From Pycnococcus provasolii (taxonomy: Eukaryota > Chlorophyta > Pseudoscourfieldiophyceae > Pseudoscourfieldiales), in contig CP150551.1 in the NCBI GenBank assembly GCA_049487715.1, positions 930,001 through 994,000 of the forward strand: a stretch of 64,000 nucleotides of DNA. Reading direction: 5' to 3'. Below are positions 10,303 to 19,447 of this stretch, piece after piece; positions within the stretch are counted from its first letter, which is position 1; each line of letters opens with the position of its first letter. The notes below the pieces were generated by a model. That model saw only the letters and a program-made list of their open reading frames with translations. It did not search any database and was not told the DNA's origin. The translations under genes and the position numbers were made by a program.

Positions 10303-11759
10303 GGTAACAGTTGCCAAGGACACAGCAACACAAAAGGCCTTTGCTGATACTGACGATGATGAATAAGACAAGCTGACAGAGCGAGGCAAAAGGAACAGCA
10401 CAAGCAGCAGTAGAGCAAGCAAAAGCACAGCAAGCGGAAGCACAGCACAAGCACACAAGCACACAAGCACGAAGCCTGCCTGAAGTATGATAGACTAGGA
10501 AGATAATCCGATGCAGATGCAGATGCGTTGCGGTGCTGATGTGAAGACGATTATTAATGCGGTGTATCGGATAGGAGGTGACATCCAGCGGGGACAGCGG
10601 GGAGGGGAGGCACCCACCTGGGAGACCTTCCTTCTTTTTTCTGAGGCTCCTAGGCCGGCGAATGCGAATCTCAAGACGGGTAAGGGGATGGGTTGGAGCG
10701 GGGCTTTTCCCGACCGCAATTTCAAGCGACTCGAGCTGACGTTGGCACGTCTTGGTTTCTTGGAAAGGGAAGGCCGGCGCCTCCGAGAATCAGCCGAAGC
10801 CACCTGGCCCCCCCCCCCCCCCCCCTGGGGTGTGTGGTTTCGCACTTGCTTTTTGGTCATCTATTCTACGCGGTTTTTTTCCCTTCCTTTCCTTCCCTTT
10901 TCCTTCCTTTTCCTTTCGTTTTCGTTTTCGTTTTCTGCGGCTGGTTTCTGCGTTTCCTTTCGTCGTAGTTTCTTTCTCTCGCCAGCTGACAGGTTAGGTC
11001 TCTCGCTTGTCCTACTTTGTTATCTGCACGCAATTTGGTTGATTTGCGCCAGGTAACCTTATTACATACAGAAGCTCCTGGCTGCCTGGGATTTCCTCCT
11101 GACCACCTCTCCTGACCCGAGAGTTTGCTCTTGAAAGCATGGCATCACATGGGGTGATGTGAAGTGTGGGACCAAGCAGTCTCAACTCTCAGGCGTGGAG
11201 ACATGTCACAAGAAAGCTCGCGCCGAACGCGTTTTGCAACGTTTTGCGTGGGCAACCCGCGGCCTCCTGGGCCACCCTAGGTGGGCACCCATGTGCATCC
11301 CATCTCACCCTGCCGGCTGCCGCGTGTCGTCGCGCCACGATCTCGTTCCGTTGGGACGTTGGCGGAAAACAATTGTTTACCACCAAATAGTCCACACCAC
11401 ACAACCACAGGGAGCCCCTTCCCTTCCTCGTTTTGGGTTTGGTTTTGGGTTTGGTTTGGTTCGGTCTGCCCTTTTGACCTTCTTCTACCCAAGACTCTTC
11501 CTTCTCCGTCCGAACCCAACCACGCCAGTCCCCTTAAGGCGCTTTGGCGTTCCAGCACTTAAGGGCGGGCGCCTCTGTGCGGCCTCTGCGCGTGTGCTGC
11601 TCACCATCGGCGCACAGGGCCGACGGACGCACACTGCAAGTTGCTGTGCCACCTTTTTCAAGCAGTAGTAGCACGCGCACGCACGCACAAGGTTGGGGGT
11701 AGCTTCTTGTTTTCTCGTCACCAACAAGAAGAGACAGACGCTTGCTGTACTTTTTCTCA
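10303..11759. other. 1.46-kb gap without a recognisable gene
   Basis: This is the longest gene-free stretch, between the divergent RMDN-like and WW/IQ genes. It contains a run of 18 C at 10808-10825, T/C-rich strings (10870-10930), a GGTTTTGG repeat near 11430-11460 and no telomere-like or CCCCGAA motif. Open frames of 120-180 codons on both strands have biased low-complexity composition and no recognisable motifs. I see no tRNA-like B box. It may hold long 5' leaders or an unrecognised RNA. Confidence 0.5.
10808..10825 (+). repeat. Poly-C tract, 18 bases
   Basis: Eighteen consecutive C followed by TGGGG, in the long gap upstream of the WW/IQ gene. Confidence 0.85.
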
Positions 11760-14700
11760 ATGGCGCGCACGCAAAACTTGCACGCGCGGCCAGCCATACC
11801 CGCGGAGGTTGTGCGCAAGGCGATCGAGCTCGGCATAGACTACGAGTCGCCCGTGACGTGGCGAAGGTACGGGTGGATCGCGCAGGAGTTCTACGACGCG
11901 AGGCTGCCCGAGCCTTGGTCCGAGTACAGCGACGAGTCGTCGCAAATCTTCTACTACGACCACAGCTCCGGCGAGTCGAGGTGGGAGCACCCTCTGCTGT
12001 CCACGTTCCGAGCGCTTCTGCTGAAGTGCGAGGAGGAGCCGCAGCTGCTCGAGTACTACCAGGAACTGTACGGCAGCCTCAGGCAGTACTGCGACGACCG
12101 CAAGGGATGGTGGGCGCTCAACCTGCTGTCCACGCCCAACGGAGGACCTCCGCCGACGCCGGAGGAGGTGCGCGACATGGCTGTGTACCTGGGAATCGAC
12201 CTCACGCTCGAGCCTGACCTGCTGTGGATCGCCAAGCAGGCTGTGCAAGTTGCCTTGCCCCCCAACTGGGAGGAGCTCGAGGACGGAACAGGCGCCGTGT
12301 ACTTCTACGACGTCGTCAACGGGAAGAGCACGCTGAAGCACCCCATGGACGACTACTTCTTCGCACTCGCCGCAGAGGAGCGCAGACGGCTTCCCGAGAG
12401 GCGTAAGAAAACGCACGGGCAGCCGGACATCAAGTCTGTCTGGATGCCGTTCCTCGACGACCTTGGGCGCGCGTACTACGTGCACTTCGGCCTTGGCGTC
12501 GTCACGTACTATCCGCCGTGGGACGCGGACGCGCAGCGTGCGTCGAGGCTCATCCAGTTCTACTGGCGCGTCACGTCAAGGTACAACGTGCGCCGAACGA
12601 GTGCCGCCGTGCTCATACAGAGGCTGTACCGAGGCCACGTCGTGCGCGATGCCGTCGCCAGCTGGAAGGCGGAGTGCGCCGTGCTCTGCATCCAGACGAT
12701 GTTCCGCATGTTCCTCGCAAGGCGGCTCGCGTGGCGCGAGCGTGGCGCGAGAACCGTGCAAAGGTGGTGGCGACGGCTCGTGCGCACCGACAAGGCGAAA
12801 CGCCTGTCTGGGGTGGCGAAGCTGCAGCGTGCATTCCGCGGCGCCATGGGGCGACGCTTCGCGAGGCAGCAACGTGCCGCGCGCGATATCCAGCGACGGT
12901 GGCGAGGCGTGCGCACGCGCGGCGCGTACGCGAAACTGCTCGTGCTCAACAACGCAAGCCGAGAGGTGGGACGGCACGTGCGAGGCCACCTCGCACGTCG
13001 TCACGTCGAGAACATGCGGCGCGCAAATGCTGCCACCGCGATCCAGGCGGCGGTGCGAGGCAGAAAGGCGAGAGAGCTGGCGAAGATGATGCGCCGCACC
13101 GCCGCGGCGCTGGGCGCCGTGGTCGCGCTTCAGTCGCACTTCCGCCGCCGCCGCGCGATGAAAGCGACGGAGAACATGAAGCAGTCGGCCGCGGCGACGA
13201 GACTGCAGGCGGCGGTGCGTGGCCTGCTCGCCCGCGGTGAGGCGAGGCGCATGCGCGCCGCGCGGTCGATCCAGAGCGCGTACCGAGGCCTGCAGGCGAG
13301 GAAGTACGCCACGTTCCTGCGTGCCAACGAGCGCGAGCGCGTCGAACAGTCCGCGACGACGATCCAGAGGCTCATGCGCGGCAAGCTCGCGAGAAAGGCG
13401 GCTCGCGAGGAAAAGTCGAAGCTCATGTTCGTCGTCGCGCGACTGCAGATGATGTGCAAGCGAATGATCCGGCGACGACGCGCGGCGGTGGCGGACATGT
13501 TCGCCGACTTCGAGGCGGACATGGCCACGCGTGTGCAGTCGAAGTGGCGCATGATACTCGCGAAGCGCGACGTCGAGAATCGCGTGAGACGCAAGGCGCA
13601 CGAAACGCGCGCGTCGGCGCTCATACAGCGCATTGCGCGGGGCATGCTGGCGCGGCGCGAGGCGAGCAGGCGGCGGTCACAGGTGGCCAAGCTGCACCGT
13701 TGCGCGACGAGCATCCAAGCGCGCATGCGCACCGTTCTCGCGCGCAAGGAGCTGCACGCGCTGCGGGACCGCGCGGGTTTGCGTGCGCAGGTGCTCGCGC
13801 ATCTCGTCCCTCTGTACGCCGCGCTTGGCATGCTGCCACTCGAAGACCCGCGCTTCGTCAACCTCGCGCCCGCGATCAAGGAGCGCGTGATGAACCACCA
13901 CGTGCTCATGGACGTTCTCAAGGCTGGTCACGCGGACGACATGCTATCCGAGGATGCGATCATGGCGCTGCGCACGAAGCAGGCTGTGCTAGTGGAGGAG
14001 GCGAAGATGCGCCAGGCGCGCATCCACAGCAGCATGAGCCAGCTTCACGTGCTGTACCGCCTGCTGAGCGTGCCGCCGGAGCAGCAGTTCAAGCTGCCCC
14101 CGAAGAATTCTCCCGGCTTCCTAGCCGCCGCCGTGGAGCACCGATGCCAGGCGGAGTGGGAGCGCATGGAGCAGGCGAAGCTGTCAAACCTCGGCCCGCT
14201 CGTTCAGGAGGCGCGGACGATGCTGCGCAATCTCTGGGACGAGCTGCACGTAAGCCAGAGGTGGCGAGACTGCTTCCTGCTCATGGAGGTGACGGACGTC
14301 ACGGCGCCCATCCTCGACGCTCACGTGGAGGAGCTACGGCGTCTCGAGGAGGTGTACCAGGCGACGCTAACGTGCTCCACGTTGATGCACCGCCGAGACA
14401 CGCTGCTCGCGGCGCCGGTGTGCCCCGGTCACCTTGCGTACCTCCGGGCGAACTCCATGCGGAACACCACCGCGTCTGGTCGAATCAGCGCGGCAAACTT
14501 CGGTGCGCTGCCAACCACCGCGAAGGATTGGGCACGAGAGTACATCGACTTGCTCAAGCAGATGCAGGACCAAGTCTCTGCGCTTCGAGAACGCTGCAAT
14601 ACAACCGACATGCCAATGAGCTTCAGCGAAATCTGCGAGATGTGCGCAATCCCAAAGCCAGACGAGATTGCCGAGGCTGTTTCGGCAGAGGAGAGCCGCG

Positions 14701-14924
14701 CCAAGGCTGCGAAGGAGGACCGTGCGCGCGCCAAGCTTGCTGCCGCTCGAGCCAAGGCGGCTTCCGCGGCACTCCTCGGGGGCGCGGGCACGCCAAGGCA
14801 GGGAGCCGCAGGCGCGAGCCCAGGCTTCGGCTTTGGTGGCCTGCCCCCAGCGGCGGATGGCGGCGAGCGCCGCCGTCCAGCGCGCAAGGTGAAAAAGACG
14901 ACGAAGAAGAAGGCGTCGATTTAG
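11760..14924 (+). CDS. WW and multi-IQ motif protein, CEP164-like N-terminus
   Basis: A 1,054-residue protein. The N-terminal 260 residues contain WW-like modules: one at about 49-77 (EPWSEY..IFYYDHSSGESRWEHP), one at about 165-195 (LPPNWEEL..VYFYDVVNGKSTLKHP) and a degenerate one at about 227-252. The stretch YLGIDLTLEPDLLWIAKQAV before the second WW resembles the N-terminus of CEP164, a distal-appendage protein of basal bodies. Residues about 280-675 hold a dozen or so IQ motifs (IQxxxRGxxxR type), expected to bind calmodulin or centrin-like light chains. The C-terminal third is helical, ending in Ala-rich and Lys-rich segments. I start at the ATG at 11760; the open frame upstream has no ATG. 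It lies beside TTLL1 and the RMDN-like gene. Orthology to CEP164 is inferred from the N-terminus only. Confidence 0.85.
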   Translation: MARTQNLHARPAIPAEVVRKAIELGIDYESPVTWRRYGWIAQEFYDARLPEPWSEYSDESSQIFYYDHSSGESRWEHPLLSTFRALLLKCEEEPQLLEYYQELYGSLRQYCDDRKGWWALNLLSTPNGGPPPTPEEVRDMAVYLGIDLTLEPDLLWIAKQAVQVALPPNWEELEDGTGAVYFYDVVNGKSTLKHPMDDYFFALAAEERRRLPERRKKTHGQPDIKSVWMPFLDDLGRAYYVHFGLGVVTYYPPWDADAQRASRLIQFYWRVTSRYNVRRTSAAVLIQRLYRGHVVRDAVASWKAECAVLCIQTMFRMFLARRLAWRERGARTVQRWWRRLVRTDKAKRLSGVAKLQRAFRGAMGRRFARQQRAARDIQRRWRGVRTRGAYAKLLVLNNASREVGRHVRGHLARRHVENMRRANAATAIQAAVRGRKARELAKMMRRTAAALGAVVALQSHFRRRRAMKATENMKQSAAATRLQAAVRGLLARGEARRMRAARSIQSAYRGLQARKYATFLRANERERVEQSATTIQRLMRGKLARKAAREEKSKLMFVVARLQMMCKRMIRRRRAAVADMFADFEADMATRVQSKWRMILAKRDVENRVRRKAHETRASALIQRIARGMLARREASRRRSQVAKLHRCATSIQARMRTVLARKELHALRDRAGLRAQVLAHLVPLYAALGMLPLEDPRFVNLAPAIKERVMNHHVLMDVLKAGHADDMLSEDAIMALRTKQAVLVEEAKMRQARIHSSMSQLHVLYRLLSVPPEQQFKLPPKNSPGFLAAAVEHRCQAEWERMEQAKLSNLGPLVQEARTMLRNLWDELHVSQRWRDCFLLMEVTDVTAPILDAHVEELRRLEEVYQATLTCSTLMHRRDTLLAAPVCPGHLAYLRANSMRNTTASGRISAANFGALPTTAKDWAREYIDLLKQMQDQVSALRERCNTTDMPMSFSEICEMCAIPKPDEIAEAVSAEESRAKAAKEDRARAKLAAARAKAASAALLGGAGTPRQGAAGASPGFGFGGLPPAADGGERRRPARKVKKTTKKKASI

Positions 14925-14999
14925 ATATTTATTTTTCCATTTCGGGAAAAAATGAATAGTGTACGCACTATGTAACTCTAAAATTACAAAGATTCTCTC

Positions 15000-16811
15000 T
15001 CATCTTCGACGCTGAACCTGAGGCAGAGAGCTGATTACCGCCAGGCACTGGCGCTCCAGTCGCCACGAGTGCTTCTCCCCGAAGGATGACTTGGACTTTG
15101 TCACCTTGTGAAAGTAGTGCCGTGACGACTGCGTGAAACCGTAGATGTCGATGGAGCCGCACATGTGAAGTGCGAGCAGCACGCCGAAGAATCCTGCCGA
15201 CGTATCCTTCTTTATAATCGTGCTCGCAGTTTGCGCTGGCGCGAGGTAGTCGCGCACGTAGCGCAGCATGCGAAAGCTCATGTGCGCGTAGTTGCAAGTG
15301 GGCCACCTTCGACGATTCTCTATGCTGCATCTGTTGCTTCGCCATCCCGTGTAGTGCAGGCAAACCTCGCGACGCTTCTCGTGGAATCCACAGTACATGA
15401 CATTCTGCACGCGAAGCGTCGTCTTGCTGCCCACGTCCGACTCGTACTCCTCCGTTGGCGCGTCGTTGAATCGGATGACCGCGGTGTGATTGTCCACTTC
15501 CGCGCCGAGCCCGGCGCTCGACATTGAGCTCGAGCTGCCGACGACCGCGCAGGTGCTCCAGTCGGCCATCTCCGCAAGATCTGGGAACATGCTTGGTGCT
15601 CGGCCAGAGTTGAGCACGCGCGAGCGCGCAAACTTGTGCGCGATGGCGCTATTTGCCGGATTATCCGAATCCATAATGGTCTTGTTGCCTGCCGATCCCT
15701 TTCTGAATCGGTCGTCGGTGAACGGCACAACGCAGTGCTGGTAGCGTGGCGGGAGCATCTCCGCGAGCCGCATCTGCGATCCGCACTGCGTGTCTCCCGA
15801 GTAGAAGATTGGGCACGCGCATAAGCCGTTCGTGCAGACGTGCTTTCCGCATTTGGACGCGCACACACCACCCTGCGCTGTGCGGCATCGCGACACGAAT
15901 TCCGCCTCGCATAGTTTTTCGCACTGCGTCGCATCGTACACCTCGCCAAAGTCACCTGCGGCGTGGCTCAGCGCCGACGCATAGCTACCCCCCGTAGAGC
16001 ACTGCGCCTGGCATTCTCCTCTGCTCGCCGCGAGGCAGGTCTTCTCCGCTGCGGTGAGCTCTTCCTTACGCCTTGCCGCGCACTTGCTCTGGCACGCCGC
16101 CGCGCACCCGTGCGCGCCGCCTCCCGCCGCGGCTGCTGCCTTGCACGTGGTGCTGGCCGCCTTGCTCTGCTTGCTCTTACCCGCGCGGGGGCACGGCCCC
16201 GTGCCGGCGGAAGCTTGCGCGGTGTCAGCGCACTCTTCGTCGCACTCCTTTTCGCAAGCTCTCTGCACCGCCTCACGCTCGCATCCTCTCTGGCACGCCT
16301 CCGTGCAGTCGGTGGGCGCGGAGCACTTGTGTCCCGTGATGTCCTGCACAAGCCCGCCAGTTTTCGAGGCGTCGTGCAGCCATTTCGCGGCTGACGTGGA
16401 TGCGGCGGCGGCGGCCGACCCTGACCTGACGGCTCTGCGTGACAGTTCCGTCTGCAGCATGGCGGCCCTTTTTCGTTCTTTTTCCTTTTCGGCCTTTGCT
16501 TCCGCCACCTTGACGATCTTGGCGATTAACCTGAGTTCGTCGTCGGATCCGAATAGGTCGTCCTCCGCCGCGTCCGGGTCGAGAAGGGCGGATGTGTTGG
16601 GCGAGGTTGTCTGCGGCTGTTGACTTTGCGGTTGCTTAAGTTTTTGTCTCTGCCTTAGGGCTTTGAGTATGCGGTCTTTCGAGGAGAGCCTGGTGCGCGG
16701 TGCGGCGTGCCATCGGAACGCGACGAGGAGCACGACGCCGACCACCAGTGCGCCCGCGACAGCGATCGCGCTACGACTGCGCGACTCTGCGCGACTGCGC
16801 GCGCCCGCCAT
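15000..16811 (-). CDS. GT29 sialyltransferase-like glycosyltransferase with Cys-rich stalk
   Basis: A 603-residue type II membrane protein: short basic N-terminus, one membrane anchor at about 15-33 (AIAVAGALVVGVVLLVAF), a long stalk, then a Golgi-type catalytic domain. Sialylmotif L is clear at about 417-470 (CAVVGSSSSMSSAGLG, then VIRFNDAPT and DVGSKTT); motif S is at about 532-556 (SAGFFGVLLALHMC, IDIYGF) and motif VS follows as HSWRLE. Residues about 165-360 are very Cys-rich (many CxxxC pairs and an EGF-like CTNGLCACPIFYSGDTQC), unusual for GT29. Plants and algae carry GT29 relatives without proven sialic acid transfer, so donor and acceptor are unknown. I start at the ATG at 16811; the upstream frame starts at a GTG. 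It is tail-to-tail (75 bases) with the WW/IQ gene. Confidence 0.9.
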   Translation of the reverse strand: MAGARSRAESRSRSAIAVAGALVVGVVLLVAFRWHAAPRTRLSSKDRILKALRQRQKLKQPQSQQPQTTSPNTSALLDPDAAEDDLFGSDDELRLIAKIVKVAEAKAEKEKERKRAAMLQTELSRRAVRSGSAAAAASTSAAKWLHDASKTGGLVQDITGHKCSAPTDCTEACQRGCEREAVQRACEKECDEECADTAQASAGTGPCPRAGKSKQSKAASTTCKAAAAAGGGAHGCAAACQSKCAARRKEELTAAEKTCLAASRGECQAQCSTGGSYASALSHAAGDFGEVYDATQCEKLCEAEFVSRCRTAQGGVCASKCGKHVCTNGLCACPIFYSGDTQCGSQMRLAEMLPPRYQHCVVPFTDDRFRKGSAGNKTIMDSDNPANSAIAHKFARSRVLNSGRAPSMFPDLAEMADWSTCAVVGSSSSMSSAGLGAEVDNHTAVIRFNDAPTEEYESDVGSKTTLRVQNVMYCGFHEKRREVCLHYTGWRSNRCSIENRRRWPTCNYAHMSFRMLRYVRDYLAPAQTASTIIKKDTSAGFFGVLLALHMCGSIDIYGFTQSSRHYFHKVTKSKSSFGEKHSWRLERQCLAVISSLPQVQRRR

Positions 16812-17182
16812 TTCAAGTAAAAAGTAGTGGTGTCTGTAAAAGTTTGGCCTTTTCGGGGGGGGGAGGAGGGCACCAACGGTCACAGGGACGAGGAGGGGAT
16901 TCCCTCTTGAACAGAACGGAATCCTATGAAGCGGTTTTGGCGTTAGGGTTAGGGTTAGGGTTCTGAGGGCAGCTAAGGCCCACTGGAGGCGAGGCTTATC
17001 CACCCACGCTACGCAATCTGATATCCTCCTTCATAGTCTATTCTGAGGTGTTCCTTTCCTGGCCGCCCCTTTCCCTTTCCCTCTCCCCATCAGCTCCCTA
17101 TCCCCCTTCATCTTCATCCGTCCACCTGGGCGTCGGCAGATACGATACGATACGGTACACTTTAACACTACGATATACTGCA
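16812..17182. promoter_or_regulatory. Divergent promoter of GT29 and OR with telomere-like motif
   Basis: A 371-bp start-to-start gap. It contains a G run near 16854-16863, three tandem TTAGGG units at 16943-16962 and a T/C-rich leader (17045-17110) before the OR start. I see no gene. Confidence 0.6.
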
Positions 17183-18202
17183 ATGCCTCCCTCGTTCTCT
17201 TCACGCTCGTCTTTGTGCATGGCAACTGCTCGGGGTACTCGTGCTGCTCGTGCTGCTTTTGTTTGTGCGCCGCTTAAAATTCCTCATTGCGTGGTGCGTA
17301 AGGTTAAGCGCTCCCCCCTTTGTTCCCGGGCTTCATCGGCAGCTGCTGAGTCCTCAGGACCATCACAGGGGGGGCCTGAGGAGTCCGACCCATCCATCTC
17401 GTCCACCGCGTCAACCACACAAGTCGACGAGTCGAACCGTAACCCCATCTCGGGAATCGACATGGACGACTCGGCGGCTCTGCCCGCGAACTTCTGCATC
17501 ATCGAAAGCAGAGAGACGGTCACGGACTTTGCCAACCTAGACGCGCAGAACATACGCGACAACCTCGAGGCGCGAAAGACGAAGATCTTCCTGCTGCTTG
17601 AGGAAATGCGACGCCTGCGCATCCAGCAGAGACTCAGGACAAGACAGGACAAAACAAACACCGCGGTTGTCGAGGAGGTGGACCCGCGAGACCAGAAGGT
17701 GGACAGCGCCATCCCGCTCCTGCCTCCTGTCAACGAGGAGAACATCAACCAGTACTATGCCATGTACGGCGCGTTTGTTGTCACCGTCATCGTCTTCGGG
17801 GGTATTCTCGCACCGCTGCTCGAAGTGAGGCTTGGTCTCGGAGGAACCAGCTATGCGCAATTCATCGAGGGCGTGCACCTGCCCAAACAGCTCAGCGAGG
17901 TGGACCCCATCGTCGCCTCCTTCTGCGGCGGGGCTGTGGGCGTCATCTCCGCGCTGCTGGTCGTTGAGGTGAACAACGTGAAGGAGGCTGCGCGAAAACG
18001 ATGCCTGTACTGCGCGGGCACCGGATACCTGACGTGCGGCACGTGCGCGGGCCAGGGCATTGTCGCCAGCGAGGATGGCGGTGAGATGAACACGTGCGGA
18101 ACGTGCAAGGGAACGGGGAAGGTGAGCTGCCCAAGTTGCCTGTGCACCGGCATGGCCATGGCGACGGAGCACGATCCGCGCATCGACCCGTTTGGCGAGT
18201 AA
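17183..18202 (+). CDS. OR: ORANGE protein (OR), plastid phytoene synthase chaperone
   Basis: A 339-residue plastid protein. Residues 1 to about 60 are Ser/Arg/Ala-rich, a likely transit peptide. Then FCIIESRETVTDFANL and the coiled stretch EARKTKIFLLLEEMRRLRIQQRLR, both close to plant OR; two membrane spans (about 190-215, IVFGGILAPLLEVRLGLGGTSYAQFI, and about 240-262, DPIVASFCGGAVGVISALLVVEVNN); and a DnaJ-like zinc-binding domain at about 273-325 with four CxxC pairs (CLYCAGTGYLTCGTC and TCGTCKGTGKVSCPSCLCTG), ending AMATEHDPRIDPFGE. OR stabilises phytoene synthase and so sets carotenoid levels in plants. The ATG at 17183 is preferred; a second at 17219 would still leave a transit peptide. 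It shares a divergent promoter with the GT29 gene. Confidence 0.96.
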   Translation: MPPSFSSRSSLCMATARGTRAARAAFVCAPLKIPHCVVRKVKRSPLCSRASSAAAESSGPSQGGPEESDPSISSTASTTQVDESNRNPISGIDMDDSAALPANFCIIESRETVTDFANLDAQNIRDNLEARKTKIFLLLEEMRRLRIQQRLRTRQDKTNTAVVEEVDPRDQKVDSAIPLLPPVNEENINQYYAMYGAFVVTVIVFGGILAPLLEVRLGLGGTSYAQFIEGVHLPKQLSEVDPIVASFCGGAVGVISALLVVEVNNVKEAARKRCLYCAGTGYLTCGTCAGQGIVASEDGGEMNTCGTCKGTGKVSCPSCLCTGMAMATEHDPRIDPFGE

Positions 18203-18270
18203 AAGATCCGTCTTCGTCTACAACTACTATTCTTTTTCTTTTTTATAATGAATGCTCAATCACTTCGCGT

Positions 18271-19014
18271 TTAGCGCAGGCGTCCGGTGAAGAACTGCCA
18301 CGCCCTGTGTCCTGTGGACGCACGGCGAGAGCTGTCGTCGAGCGACGTTTCCGCAAGAACACCTCCTAGCAGCACCTTTTCGCTCATGTTCACGAGCGAC
18401 TTGGTACTAAGCCCGCTGGCACGGCCCGCACCTCCACTTGCCCTGTCGCGCATGTCGTTCACCGCCTCCTCCCACCTGATGGTTGCACGGCAGCACGGGC
18501 ACGTCCCCTTTCTCGCGATGGCTGTTCTTGAAAGTTCGTTCTGCGAGATGAACCACCGGTGCAGGCAGCTTCCGTGCGTCCTTGCTGAGCAGTGTGGGCA
18601 CTCGATACACCTCGAACCGTTCTCGACAGTTTCCCTGCACACGACGCAAACGGGTTTGGTGTCGTCGCCTAGGTCCACGAGTGGTCCAGGTGGTGCGTTT
18701 TCGTCGAGTTCGACCGCCGCTTGGTTGGCTGGAAGCATTTTCGGAGGCGGACTTTTTTGCTTGGTTTTCGTTCGTGCTGGCAGTACTCGCAGTACGTTGT
18801 TGATGACTGACTGTGTTCCCGGCGACGTTTCTCCGATGGACGACGCGTTGCTGTCGTTTGCAGAGTTGCAGCACACGACGGTGGTTGCCTTTCGGTTGAA
18901 GGCGTATTTATTGTTTTGCGATAGTGCCGTGGGCGGCGACGTGTTGCTAGCGAGTTTGATTGAGACGGGCAGGACGCCCATCCCGCCGGGCGCCTTGTTG
19001 ATGACGAGCGGCAT
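18271..19014 (-). CDS. RING zinc-finger protein, SLX1-type RING
   Basis: A 247-residue protein. The only recognisable domain is a C-terminal zinc finger at about 120-180: VCVVCRETVENGSRCIECPHC, ARTHGSCLHRWFI, then GTCPCCRATIRWEEAVNDM. The spacing and the CPCCRATIRWEE end resemble the RING-like domain at the C-terminus of the structure-specific nuclease subunit SLX1, but I find no GIY-YIG nuclease domain; the N-terminal 100 residues are Asn/Ser/Thr-rich and unassigned. It may be an E3 ligase or a SLX1 relative missing an exon. A longer form from an ATG at 19290 would add 92 residues but crosses the CCCCGAA promoter motifs, so I chose 19014. Tail-to-tail with OR (68 bases). Confidence 0.65.
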   Translation of the reverse strand: MPLVINKAPGGMGVLPVSIKLASNTSPPTALSQNNKYAFNRKATTVVCCNSANDSNASSIGETSPGTQSVINNVLRVLPARTKTKQKSPPPKMLPANQAAVELDENAPPGPLVDLGDDTKPVCVVCRETVENGSRCIECPHCSARTHGSCLHRWFISQNELSRTAIARKGTCPCCRATIRWEEAVNDMRDRASGGAGRASGLSTKSLVNMSEKVLLGGVLAETSLDDSSRRASTGHRAWQFFTGRLR

Positions 19015-19447
19015 GGGAAGTGCAGTGTGAAACGCTTTTAAAAGTGAAAGGGCTGTCAGTTTGCGGCCGGGGTAAACAGGGGGGGGGGGCAAAGCAAAGG
19101 GCCTCGAGGACAATGCCGATGTGACAGGGGAAAGGGCCTCTCCCCCTTGCAGAGAAAATAATTTAACAACGATAGAATGGTTGCCTCTAATCCACTCCCG
19201 ACTCCCGCCTCGAAGAAGCTGAGGTATCCCATGAAACCCCGAATTCTGAAACCCCGAACGAACTCTCCCTGTTTTTGTTCTTTCTGTCATCTGACATCTG
19301 TGTGCCGTTTGTTAGGGATGTGAACACGTCCCAGGTGGGGGGGGGGTCTGCTTTGCCAAACCAAAGCAGGCCTCCCTTCCCTTCCCTTCACTTCACGCCT
19401 GCTTCGTAGTCACACACACATCCCTTCTCATTTCACCAAAAGCAGGC
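19015..19447. promoter_or_regulatory. Divergent promoter with CCCCGAA motif pair
   Basis: The gap between the RING gene and the next gene contains AAACCCCGAAT (19234-19244) and AAACCCCGAAC (19249-19259) as a direct repeat, G runs near 19080-19090 and 19338-19347, and a CCCTTCCCTTC leader before 19448. I see no gene. Confidence 0.6.

Noticed and set aside
10495-11668. Small genes in the long gap (121-181 codons)
   Set aside because: Biased composition driven by poly-C and T/C strings, no motif, no conserved-looking start.
12576-14959. Several long frames (up to 501 codons) in or opposite the WW/IQ gene
   Set aside because: They are shadows of a GC-rich, Arg/Ala-coding gene; their proteins are Arg/Ala/Gly-rich with no recognisable domain.
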